A program made the position numbers and the translations under genes. Positions 32,870-44,900 of a stretch of DNA of 64,000 nucleotides are shown piece by piece; positions within the stretch are counted from its first letter, which is position 1, and each line of letters starts with the position of its first letter. The stretch is taken from assembly GCF_964355755.1 (NCBI RefSeq), contig NC_092671.1:4661001-4725000 (forward strand), in the 5' to 3' direction. This DNA is from Antedon mediterranea. Taxonomy: Eukaryota > Echinodermata > Crinoidea > Comatulida > Antedonidae. The notes under the pieces are model-generated. The model did no database searches. It was not told the origin of the DNA and was given only the letters and a program-made list of their open reading frames with translations.

Positions 32870-34116
32870 CCACTAGAAGGAGGTGGAAGACATGCTGACG
32901 ATGTATACATTGTTAATGAACAATATAATCCAATTCAATACAACGCGCCATTGACGCTGCGAGGTGACACTAACGTGACAATAGATACAAGGCACTACGC
33001 AAGTGAAATGAATTTTGTGTTTTCATGAAGATACACTAATGTTAGCCTTAAAGCTCGGGTACAGGCATGAATTTTATATATAATATCTGGTTAATTGTAC
33101 ATAAATCAAATATTTTCAATAGAAAAAACATGAATTTCCTTAAAAACGGTCAAATACAATAATAATACAATGTAATAATATGTCTGGTGAACCCCCAGAA
33201 GGTGAAAGAAGATGGTGGATATACGGTGGATAATTTTTGCTACCGTATAGCATGAAAATAAAACTCCGAGGTTGAATAAAATTACTAGAAATGTAAAATT
33301 AAAGTTATATTACCTATATTTGGTCATCTGATAACATTTTTTACCACACGGTTTATTTTTCATAGTTTTTTTAAAAATACCTCTCTATTTACAACATTTG
33401 TGTACAAAAGAATACAGATTTTACTGTGTAATTTCAACTATTCCCCCACTGATAATAAATTGTCAACAAGCTGATGTAACACAAATAAAACCCCAAAAAT
33501 TATGAAACATATGGGAAACTATAGATCGATAATTATTGGAAAGTATGATCAATAGAAATTTTTTGCCCGCACCTGACCTTTAACATACTATCATTAACTA
33601 ACAAGATAACAATCAAACCACACCTTCTATAATAGTTTAATTGTCTAGCTTTACAGGCGCGTAAATAAAAAATGATAATCATAATTGTTTAGTTGTAATT
33701 TTTATTTTCCAAGTCAAATGTCACTTCGTTTACCCTTTTTTCAATTTAAGAGTAGCCTACAGCATATAATAGGTCATGTTCAGATCATAGAAATAAACCA
33801 ATATATCAAGACAGTTTCGACTACCGTAAAACCTTGCAAAGAAGCTTCTTCTTTTTGAGGTTCTATGGTAGCTAAATAACAGCTACACTATGTCAGTTGT
33901 TGAGGAAGTCTCACTGTTAGCTGTAATATTGGGGTTATTTTCTATGAACATATGAATAGGCCTTACTGATAAACACATGTCTCAGTTACAATATCAAACC
34001 GTAAACAATGAAATCAAGATAAAACGACGCTAACAAAACAGAATAAGCATAATTATCATTTGTGAATAAATACCGCACGCTATTTTACTTCGACTACACT
34101 GTGAATTACATTGGTA

Positions 34117-37100
34117 ATGGACTTTCTTCTTAAGTTTGTTTTCCTACTAGGTAAGTATATTGAATTATTTAAAATACTAGTATGTAAATATTTTGTACTT
34201 AACATGATAGAGGCATAGAGTTTAAAAAAAATATGAGTAGGCCTAAACAAAGATTATGAAAGACAAAATAGTATGATGTACATTAATTGTAATTACACTT
34301 ATGGTGTAATAGAAGGGGCCAATACAGAACAAACCATTTGTCATGGTTTTATCCCATCCATTACGACGTATATTACACTCTTTATTTTACAGTTTTAGGC
34401 CTACATAGGTGTTCCTCTACAGAATATGAGTATTGTGGTGGGCCATATAATCTTACTGAACCATTTGGAACAATAACATCTACAAATTATGGAGATCCCT
34501 CCTGGCCGTTTTATAACCCGAATTCTCGCTGTGTTTGGAACATAATAGCACCAATTGGATATGTAAGTAGACAATGCTTTCTTGACATGCATGTTATAGG
34601 CAACACAAAATTCAATTAATTTATAACTGCGCAATGACAACTTATTTTATATTAACTTTAAATCTGTTTTTTCTTTAATGTAGCTCGTTGAAGTTAAGTT
34701 CAGTTTCGTTGACTTTGGGAAAACGTGTGGACAGGATTATATATACATTATTAACAACTATAAACCAGTAGGAGGACCAGCTCAGAAGATTTGTGGACAG
34801 ACTATACCGTCACCGCCATTCGTGTCAGACTATAATTACGCTTCCATTCTATTTTTATCCGATTCCAATCAGAATCAAGCATTAGGATTTAAAGCAACAT
34901 ATCGTCACGTGATTGTTAAAGCGCGAGGTAGGCAATAAACTTGTTTTTCCTCAATTTATTCAAGCAAACCAAACCATTCTGGTTGTTTGGGAATTTGTTT
35001 ACATCATAAAAAGTAGATGGCATTATGCGCATGCACATAAACCATCGCTTTTATTTCACGTGGAATTAATTCACCACAGTGGAAATAAACTCATCTCACA
35101 TTATTAAGACGTTTACTGAATTAACAACACTACAAATACTGCAGTTCTATTTTCTTTCAATATAGCCTATTTTCTGTTTAAAGGCTTGCATGGTATAGAA
35201 ATAATAAATCTGCCAAAACACTTTCTAATCAACATAAAAACTGAGGTTAGAAACTGAATATATTTCTTATTTTATCTAGCCTTAGGCCTACAAAACGTAT
35301 ATTCTTCGACACCGTCAGGATGTGGTGGACCACAGCATCTTACCGATTCATTTGGAACCGTATCAACTATGAATTTCGCTGACCCTTCCTGGCCGTTCTA
35401 TGATGCTGATTCTATGTGCACGTGGTTGATAGAAGCGCCGATTGATTATGTAGGTAAAACAATCCCGTGAGAAACGACCAGTTACCTTTCTGTAATTTCT
35501 TCAAGACTCTAGAACTTATATTATTGACAATTTTTGTTTATTTGAATTTGTCAAATGTCTTCTTCAAGACTCTACATATAATGTTTGTTTATTGTTTACT
35601 ACGCACAATATTAATTTAAATAATATGCAAAATAATCTCATATGCTGCGTTTAAAGGTAGGTTCCAAGTTTAGGGTTGAACTGGGCGTTGTTATCAAATT
35701 AAGAGTATTTGAATTCGTAACAATTCTTCTAGTTCATCGAAGTGGAGTTCCAATTCCTAGAAGTCGGGGATTCTAAAACAGGAAAATGTGGATACGATGC
35801 TGTGTACATCTTTGACAGCAAAGAACCAATGGGGGCTCCGAAAGAGTTTATTTGTGGGAAGACATTGCCGTCATCACCTTTCCTGTCCACTGGCAATCAC
35901 GTGTTCATTGGATTTGTTTCAGACGATAGTGGTCATGAGTTAGGATTCCAAGCAACGTATCGTTTCATTATTAAACCAGGTAGGTATGCAAAAATATACA
36001 AGAGAACTGGTCTTTACCTGCAAGTCGAGAAGCTGTAAAATCGAAGTATCAAATACAGGAACTGTGGAGTTGGCATTCGCATGGGTATGGGTGGGGCTTT
36101 GCAAGAATTACTGATTGACAGGGAATAGGCCTACTGCATGTCAATGGGTGGTGCTCCAATGATAAAACGATGGTCTTGCAGCTTCTTCAAAAAAACGGAT
36201 AATGACGATGAAATGAGTCATTTTTGATAAATGAAAAACTGAGCGGTTATGGAACCAAAACCTGCATGGCAACAATTAAGTGTGTTTACTACAATATGAT
36301 CTTTGTTTCGTTTTTAAAATATCAATAGATTATTATACACACGACAGCTCCTATACTAAAATGACACAGGTTTGATGATTCTTGTTTACAGACCCAACGC
36401 CTCCAGCAACCGCCTCATCGGGATGTGGTGATCTAAAATACCGCACGGATAATCATGGTACAATAACGTCAATGGACTTCGATGGATCAACGCACTATAA
36501 GCCGGATGCTGAATGTACATGGATTATTACAACAGATCCAGAAAAGGTATATGTGCCCATTCTATCAACATTTTCTTTTAAACAAACTCACTCTCGTATT
36601 TAACCATTAATAAAAGAATATAGCATAGACATTTTTTTCTCCTTCTGGTAACATTGGTAACATCTGTCGGAAGAATAAAAAAAGAGTAAAGCTTTAAAGA
36701 AAATGTGCTGAGAATATTCTTTTCTCAAAGAAATTTTACTATCTGAATAAAATACTTCAGCCACCAGCAGGTAGGCTAGATCCACAGGACTCCAAACGTT
36801 AGGACCAGCAACGTCTAAAATAGGTTCATGGAACAGTCACCACAATTGCTGGTTTGATGACATTTTTTCGAAATCAAATTTTGTAGAAATACTTTCTGGA
36901 CCATTATCTAGATAGTAACGTCTTACAACATTTAAAACATTTTCTTTTACAGCTCGTGACTCTGAAGTTCATACACTTCGACTTAGAAGATAACGATTGT
37001 ACTCGTGACGTCATCTTCGTCTATGACGGTTCTATCGAGGAAGAATCACCACCAATTATTGGTAAATTCTGCGGTTCCAAACTTCCGTATCCTCTCGTTT

Positions 37101-40100
37101 CGTCTTCTAATTCGATGACAGTGATGTTCCTCAGTAGTTCATCTGTTCAGAAAACTGGGTTCAAGATAGAATATAACGCCACCGAAAAAGGTATATCCCC
37201 CTAAATATCAAACAGCATTACTGTCTAAATGTTTTGAGTTTAAGAATTGAGAAGAAAGGAAGAGGGCAGTGAGAATGAAGAAGAAAGGAAGGGAGAAGGA
37301 GAAAGAAGACATGGAGAAGGAAGGAAGAAGGAAAAGAAGTATTTTCCGACAATCGGCAGTAAACTCTGCACTAAAAAAGACCAACCATTATTTTTTTTAG
37401 TATGCCACAAATAAATAATGTTTTTTCTTCAAGTCACTTGTCCTCAAGGAAGTTTCAAATGTCTTGATGACTCTTGTATTGATGGTATAAAGCTTTGTGA
37501 TGGAAAATTTGACTGCAAGGACGAGAGTGACGAGTCTGGATGTCCAGGTAAAATATTCATTTATTCATAAACAAAAATAAACTTCTCCAAAACATCCTCA
37601 ACCTAAATGGTTTCTGTTGGGAATGGTTTACCGCAAACATTACTCCTAATATTGTATTAGGCACACAACACGTTTAGTGGATGCAGAAGACCCTGGTATC
37701 CTTCAATGTGAAGTGGTGAGCTACGATGCAAACGTAGCGCCATAATAACTTGTTATTTCTCAGATACCACCATTCATTTTTTTAAGTAGTGGCACAATCT
37801 ATATTATAGAAAAAGTTATCGTTTTTGTTTTTTAAGGAAATCGGTTGGGCTGTGGGAAGCCAGTGGTAACCAAAGGGTTGATTGTTGGTGGCACCGCGGC
37901 AGAACCAGGCGCATGGCCTTGGCAGGTAAGTTACAATACATCGTACTACACGTTTAAATCCGATATATTTTCAGTACTCTGCCATCTAGTAACGACGTAC
38001 GCATATATTATATACATTATAATACAAGTTATGAAAGTTAAACCATCCATGGTCAAACTAAAATCTTCAAAAAGTTGTAGTAATAAATATATTAATTTAT
38101 ATATAGAGCGAAACGATATCTCTGTTTCTACAGGTTACATAATGCATATAAATGTTTTGTAAACAGTATATTGAAGCATTTATTTATACTTCATATATAA
38201 GGTACAAATCACGAAGGTATCCTCCGGTAGTCATAACTGTGGCGGGACGCTGATAAACAGACGATGGATTGTTTCAGCCGCCCATTGCTTTGTATAGTAA
38301 GATATAGTCAACTTGGTTAAATAGGTTTAGAGAAATATTGTACGAATTATTGTACGAATTACTGCACTATCAAGCTAGTGTGGTGTGCCCAAATATGGTA
38401 GTCATATGACGTCATCGTATACATATATGGGCACATCACATTTTAATAGTGTAGACACGGCTTTACAAACTGGTCGACTTAATGTTGGGGTTCAAATTGT
38501 AGGCTACTGAAGTCGGACATTAAGTAGTATGGCTACTGAAGTCGGACATTAAGTAGTATGTCTACTTCTTTTCATAAGCGCTAGCTTACACTTGCCATGG
38601 GGCTCACTGGGATAGCAAATGCTTTTTCATAACATGCTTGGAAGAGGACATTATTTACGTGTGTTTGTGAGGATGCACTCACATTTTAAGTAGTGTCATA
38701 ATGATACGGTGTAAGGCTCTGAGGGGGTGGGGTTTATATTTTGGCAAAATGATCAAAATGGTTATTTCACTAAAATCAAGAGAGCCGGAAATTACGTATA
38801 ATTGAAGCATTTTACAGGATATAATGCTTAATATTAAACACTCAGTTTCGTAGAAATAATTAATAAACGTAGCTAACGTCGCATAAATATTTCATTTAGA
38901 AAATATGTTATACACATTGTTGCTCTAAAGCAAGTATTAAATGATAAAGGGAAAGAGGTACATTAATTACATGTCAAAACCAATGTCATATCAATCTTTG
39001 CGTGTAAGGTTTAAACGTTTAAACAGCAATTGCCGTTTGCAATTCGTGCTTTAAGTTATACATAATGGATATTGTTTGTTTATACAAAACATATGCGATA
39101 CCGTATGGTACGCCAATAAATAGTATTATCAAGTAACGTAACGCAGAAACGCAAAAGTTACTGTATCCCTACTTATCTTGGCTATAACTGGGCCATTTGA
39201 AACACATTTGGTTAGTAAAATTATGAATCTCGATATTGTAAATGAATGCATTGTGTCAAAAGTGAGAACCACACATAAGGGTAGTAACATTATAACATAA
39301 CGGAATCATGCAAATTCTAGCCTAAATGTATGGTTTCAATTTTCTTTACCAGTGAACCTTATGCATCATCATACAAGTTACATTTAGGAAGCCACAACAA
39401 ACAGTTCACAGATAGCATGAACAGGTTTATCAAGTGGAGACGATAATCATGCACAAACAGTACAACGAGGGTTTTTACAATGACTATGATATCGCAATGG
39501 TCAAACTACAAGAACAAGCCACCATCACAGACTATGTTCGACCTGTTTGTTTACCAGAGGCTATGGATGTTTACCCAAATGGCAACGAGTGTATCGTCAC
39601 AGGGTGGGGTGAAACAAAAGGTTACAACTTTGCATTATGTTTGCACTACGGATACCAATGAACACTCATATTATAATTCCCAGTTATCAAAATTGCGCCC
39701 TAAAGTCTTTAAAGTTACAAATGTATAGGGTCTGATAACGTGATGGCACTAGTTACTCTTCGTCATGCATGATTAATTTACAAAAATGGTTATTATTATG
39801 TAATGTATAACCGTAAATGATGCCGTAGTTGTAAATAAAGTACGAATTTTTGTTGTGTTATACGTGAGATTTGAACGGCATACTCGAATCAGTAGGACAC
39901 TATATTGATAAAATAATCGCAGCTTGTATACAAGATATAGTGGAGAACCTACTGTAATTCCGTGAGATTTTAATGCTCAACCAGCAGAATTTATTGCAAC
40001 TGGGGGCCAATTTTTCCCGACCCTATTTTGGCCGCTATCTTGGATTTCAAAATGGCCCCCATTTTTTACTCAAAACTGATAGTAGCTTCTATTTTAAACC

Positions 40101-41249
40101 ACGTACGAACGTAATTTGTGTGATAAATCTTACAATGTTATGATAAATCAGTCTAATGGTACAATTTATAATAAAAGCATATGGCAGCCATATTGAATTC
40201 CAAGATGGCCACCATTAAAAACGTATATCATGTATGCATTTTACAGTCAAGGTCCTCGTGTATTTCCGTTGGATTTTAATGCCCAAAGTGAGATTTCACT
40301 TCTTTAATATGGTGCTAGGAACTGATTTTTGGAACATTAGGTTCCCCACTAATAGGCCTATGGTTATATTTTAACAGGAACCGGATTTGAAACAGTGTTG
40401 AAAGAAGCGGCAGTGCCAATAATCGAGACCACCATCTGTAATAGCACCAATTACTACAATGGAGACATATCAATTCGTATGATGTGTGCTGGAGACGGTG
40501 GGGAAGATACTTGTACGGTAAATATACCAAATCATTGGTTGTTTTAACCCGCTAAAGCTTGGCTTTTCACTTATGCTTGGTTCCCACTAGAGCAGCAACG
40601 CAAAGACAAACATTTTTGTTAGATTGCTACGTAATCTTGGTAAGCTACGTCGAAATTGTCAAAAGCAGTTAGCAGGCCTAACGTATAGTGTAATTGTTCA
40701 ATTGACGTAATACTGTATATGAGAGTGGCAAAAACAACACCTATAGTATACAGTACCATGTTTTTATTGTGTGTTATAAAAAGGGTTAGAATAGAAAAGA
40801 CAAGGAGGGTTAGAACAGAAAAGACAAGGAGGGTACCAAAGAAAACAAAATAGCTGTTTAAATAGATTTTAATGAAAACAACTCGATCTATTTTACATTT
40901 ACTACCAATGATTCTTAGGTTTACTTGTATTATTTATTCATTTACTACTTATGTATTACCTGTGTTTTCTAAACATGTGCACATCCATCTTTGGTGCATA
41001 GTGATATTATTACTTGTATCTTAAATACTGACGATATTATATGTACTTGTTTTAGTAAACAAATATTATGCTCTTTTCAAGGGGGACAGCGGAGGTCCAT
41101 TAGTTCGTCAGACGGATACAGGAGCATGGAATTTAGTGGGTGTAACCAGTTGGGGTACTAATTGTGCAATCGCTACCAAACCAGGTGTCTACACAAAAAT
41201 ATCCTACTTTAACGACTGGATAACCCAGACTATCACCGAGAACCTATAA
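34117..41249 (+). CDS. Unit D: secreted CUB-CUB-CUB-LDLa-trypsin-like serine protease
   Basis: Thirteen exons: 34117-34150, 34393-34562, 34684-34927, 35280-35449, 35733-35979, 36392-36546, 36953-37190, 37434-37547, 37837-37925, 38202-38296, 39353-39620, 40378-40517, 41082-41249. All have GT-AG introns. About 710 residues: leader [14 protein letters not shown]1 (about 12-149), CUB2 (150-288), CUB3 (289-419), an LDLa repeat (about 420-457: [28 protein letters not shown]) and a trypsin domain (458 to the end). CUB and LDLa cassettes all have phase-1 borders. Exon phases agree throughout except exon 39353-39620, which is one base short (268, expected 269), shifting frame near 39418-39425. An AATAAA lies at about 41507. 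The architecture resembles extracellular zymogens such as enteropeptidase-like or complement-like proteases; the substrate is unknown. It is the most complete member of the four-unit array. Confidence 0.85.
38361..38464. mobile_element. MITE family 'CTCTGTCTACACTATCAAAC' copy
   Basis: ACTATCAAGCTAG, GATGTGCCC-type and ATATGGGCACATCACATTT words with an AATAGTGTAGACACGGCTTT end. It sits in the large intron between the His and Asp exons. The left terminus is eroded. Confidence 0.75.
38465..39352. other. Rest of the His-Asp exon intron
   Basis: Apart from a 28-bp direct repeat (GCTACTGAAGTCGGACATTA, twice, about 38502-38560), I see nothing recognisable in this intron segment. Confidence 0.4.
40000..40220. 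repeat. Interspersed repeat related to 4860-5560
   Basis: CTATTTTGGCCGCTATCTTG, CAAAATGGCC and CCAAGATGGCCACCATT words resemble the 'aaaatggccgcc' repeat near 5085. It lies in the intron before the exon at 40378. Confidence 0.4.
40573..40622. mobile_element. One-ended fragment of the foldback MITE
   Basis: TGCTTGGTTCCCACTAGAGC and GCAACGCAAAGAC match one terminus of the 32644-32818 element. The other arm is absent. Confidence 0.55.
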
Positions 41250-41992
41250 TTAATTTGGAGATAAATGACAACTAAAATTACAACTAACAAGTAAATAGTT
41301 ATTACTAACTTTCGAGTTATGGACCAAGATAAGTTTGTAAAATCTTTAAAAAATATAAAATGGAATATCTGTTTTGTTGATAGACTGATATTATTTGTAT
41401 GGTATTTAAAAAAAGAAATTCAACTGAAACCAAATATCGTAAATCATTCAGGAAAATGTAAAGTTGTACCCTTCTGTTTGGTTAAGCTTGTTATACTTCA
41501 ATATTAAATAAATCTGCTAAAAACCTTTAGTGAACTGTTATTCTTCTAACTTTTTTAAACTACAATACAAGCTAACAATAATTAAAAAACACATGTAATG
41601 CATGTAGTTGTACAGTTTATCTACTAAATAATTCAATAACTTTCTAAAAAATGAATGACTCCTCGCTTTTCTTGTTCATTTATAATTGGCCTCACTAACG
41701 TCGATCCGACTCGCATTGTAAAATATTTTTTTTTTTTAACCATCTTTAAAAGAGGTAACAATTTCAGTTTTTCCCAGTCTGTTAATTGTTATTCATGGTC
41801 TTCTATGGTAAGCTAACTATAAACAAAACAGTATTTTGAATGTCTCTAAAACACGTTACCAATATCAATTGTACACTGAATGTATGTGATTGTAAAATTT
41901 ATGTACTAAAAAATCCAATAAATTAATAATACATTCACATTTTTTCCTAAAAATTATCTAAAAAGTCTAAATCAAGAAATAGAAAAGTTGAT
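41250..41992. other. 3' flanks of two convergent genes
   Basis: This stretch of about 740 bp separates the protease stop codon from the receptor stop codon. On plus it holds the protease 3' region with AATAAA at about 41507-41512. No other coding signal is seen. Confidence 0.6.
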
Positions 41993-44900
41993 TTATAACG
42001 CAGCATCCACAGCGTCAGGTAAATTTTGAGGTAGACTATCACTCCCTGAAGGTACAGTAACACCGGACATCGATGTGTCCGGCACTGTGTCCGGTTGGAA
42101 GCCACCATTGTTTGCACCTTTGTTTGCACCTTTGGTTGCACCATTGGTTGTACCATTGGTTGCACCATTAGGTGACTCAAAGAAGATTTCTGATGTATGT
42201 TGACTTGATCGTCTATTGAAAATATTATAATATCGAATTTAATAATAATAACAATGAGGATGAGATGATGTTAAAAGAAGGATATTTGGTTTTATGATCA
42301 CTTGATTATTTGTTATAAATAGTATAGTATGATTTCAACAAATAGTATATTCATTGTTTGAAGGTTTGCATGGCGAAATCAAATGTTGATAAAGTTTGCG
42401 GTACACCACATATTAGTCTGAAAAGAACTGTTGAGTTTCTCAACTCAACAGTTCTTTTCAGAAATAATATACGTGGTGTATTGAAACTTTATATCAACAT
42501 AGTATATTCATGTTGATGATGACGTTTCAATGGATTCAATACTGAATGGTAATGTTGATGATAAAGACTTATTATTTTTTAATTGTCTGAACAATGATGA
42601 CAATGATAATAATGATTATGACTTTAAATAAAAGTTGTGTGTATTATTAATGTTTATACAGTTGACGATGACTACAACAACGAAGTCGACAATGATGATT
42701 CTAAATTAAAAATCCACAATACATAATTTAAAAAACTACAACAAATCAATCAAAATTGAATAGATATTATTATTTTTGGAAAAAGGGGTAAGAGAACCTA
42801 ACAAACTGCACATGATATCTCTCTTTTTTTTTAGCAAAAGCAAAACGTGATGCGGTGAAGATTACTCATGCATGAATGTTCAACTTAAACCTTCCTTTAC
42901 AACTAAAATGTTGAACCGATCCCGATCATGTGTTCGCCGCATGTTCACATGTAGTCACAATCATTTGCATACATTTTAGATATAAAATCAAATAATTTAC
43001 ATGTATCGACCATAATCGGGTGCATTTCAATTTGTTTGTAGAAAAATATGTCTCTCGATCGCTTGATTGGCCTCCCGCTTACAGGCCCATCGAGTAACAT
43101 GAGATATAATGTCATCTTGAATATTAACTATTAAACTGGTGCTTGCAGAAAAAAAGCCAGCTGACTTGATATGAATGCATGCTTACATAACAATAATTCA
43201 AAAAACAGAATTCAACAACAATAAAACAAATGACAGATTGATATGATAATGACAGAAGGAATTGATCAGGAAAATGACATATGCTAATGCAGTTGGGACT
43301 ATCTATAATAATGTGGAATGTGCTATATAAATGCATTAACATTAATACAGTAGAACTCTTATGAAGGGGACACTTACATGACCCAACAATGTCTGAAGAG
43401 GGTTGTTTGTAAATCATCATTTGTTTCAAAAGAAATATCCCCTGAATAAAGGTGCCCCTAAAAAGAGGTGTCCCTGAAGAGAGTTGTCCCTAAATAGGTG
43501 TCTCTTAAATAGGTGTCCCCTTAATAGAGGTGTACCATGAATAGGGGTGTCCCAAAGGAAGGGTCCTACTGTATTAAAAATAATAATTTGAAAAATATGT
43601 TTTCCTACCTTTGTGGAGTATCACTAATATTGCTATCTAAAAATATCAGAAAATAATGTGCTAAAATATCATACAACCACAGAGATGTTGTTTGAAACAA
43701 GTATGACTGATTTGCATCTCTGTACCTAGACAGATGCTAGTGTAAAACGTCATATGTGACACTACATTTACCTTAAAGATGTATTGTCCCCCAAAAACAT
43801 GAAAAAATTAAGATTAATAAAATCAGATTTTGAATAGGCAATTTCACAGTTTTAATAAAGTTATTCACTTCTGTAGAAAAAAAAACATCAAAAATAATTA
43901 TTTCACTTATACAAAGACAAAACAAATGGTTAATTTCAACCAAAAACCATTGTCTTCCAGTTTAGGTATATTTTGCTTTAAATTACATTTTTTTTGGTGG
44001 AAAATGTTTTTTTTTTTTGATCAAGTTTTTGGTCATAGTGAATAACTATTATGTGATATTAAAATGGCATATTCAAAAAAAAAAATTTAAATAATTATTT
44101 TTTAGGGGGACAATATATCTTTAACCATACAATAATTCCTAATATTTATTTCATTGTGGGATGTACAACAACAAAAAACGTTTCAGGATTTATAGAAATA
44201 ATTCTAAGTACTGTACTTACTCTCTGTTTCTTGCATTTCTTCAAGGTCAAACTTACTATTATTCAAGTCCTTTTTTGAGCTAAGTAAAAAAACAAAAAGC
44301 ATTTGTGTTAACGTTATTGTATATATAGCGGTTTTGTAGTATTTTTATATTAGGGAGCTTTTGATTCACGACAACCGAATGTTATGTTAATTTGATGTTA
44401 ATTCATTGTGGATGCGGAGAACAACGTATTTCTTTTTGTGACAGTCAAATCAATTGTGTTTTTCAAATCAAAAAGTATAGTCAAAAGTAATGATAAAGTT
44501 GACTGTATTATTACTGTATCACTTTGTTGACAGTAATAAGAGAGTTGACTGTATAGTTATAGTACTGTATCACCTTTTTGACAGTAATAAGAGAGTGGAC
44601 TGTATAGTTATAGTACTGTATCACCTTTTTGACAGTAATAAGAGAGTGGACTGTATAGTTATAGTACTGTATCACCTTTTTGACAGTAATAAGAGAGTTG
44701 ACTGTATAGTTACAGTACTGTATCACCTTTTTGACAGTAATAAGAGAGTTGACTGTATAGTTATAGTACTGTATCACCTTTTTGACAGTAATAAGAGTTG
44801 ACTGTATAATTACAGTACTGTATCACCTTTTTGACAGTAATAAGAGAGTGGACTGTATAATTACAGTACTGTATCACCTTTTTGACAATAATAAGAGAGT

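Larger units (their letters stand above)
26990..34010 (+). repeat. Tandem segmental duplication of the CUB unit (B and C blocks)
   Basis: The block of about 3.7 kb from about 26990 (upstream region, unit B, 3' flank) is repeated from about 30750 to 34010 as unit C (3.25 kb). The same upstream region and first exon begin unit D at 33990. Identity of the 3' halves is very high by eye (29000-30700 against 32050-33990), so duplication is recent. Differences: minisatellite length, two micro-palindromes only in B, and a 175-bp MITE only in C. Confidence 0.9.
37837..41249 (+). other. Trypsin domain of unit D with catalytic triad
   Basis: The activation site LIVGG (exon 37837) would form the new N-terminus after zymogen cleavage. 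His is in AAHC (38283-38285), Asp in DIAMVKL (39488-39490) and Ser in GDSGGP (41088-41090). EDTC before GDSGGP places Asp at the position 189 equivalent, predicting trypsin-like cleavage after Arg or Lys. Residue 192 is Thr where Gln is usual. SWG and KPGVYTKI complete the pocket. The missing base in the exon carrying the Asp would break this domain unless it is an assembly error. Confidence 0.85.
41993..44279 (-). other. Receptor cytoplasmic tail exons
   Basis: Exons 44279-44221 (SKKDLNNSKFDLEEMQETE), 43636-43609 (only 28 nt, NSNISDTPQ) and 42212-41993. The last contains the short repeat NGATNGTTNGATKGANKG and ends DAVDAAL and TAA. There is no tyrosine-based ITAM or ITIM in the visible tail, but several serine/threonine-rich stretches. 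The 28-nt microexon fits both phases exactly. Confidence 0.75.

Noticed and set aside
34401-34640. Minus-strand open frame over unit D exon 2
   Set aside because: It is the antisense shadow of the CUB exon.
39424-39461. A 38-nt intron (GTTTAT...AAACAG) explaining the protease frame change
   Set aside because: Too short to splice in animals, and the removed residues ([11 protein letters not shown]-like) match the trypsin fold; a 1-nt deletion explains the data better.
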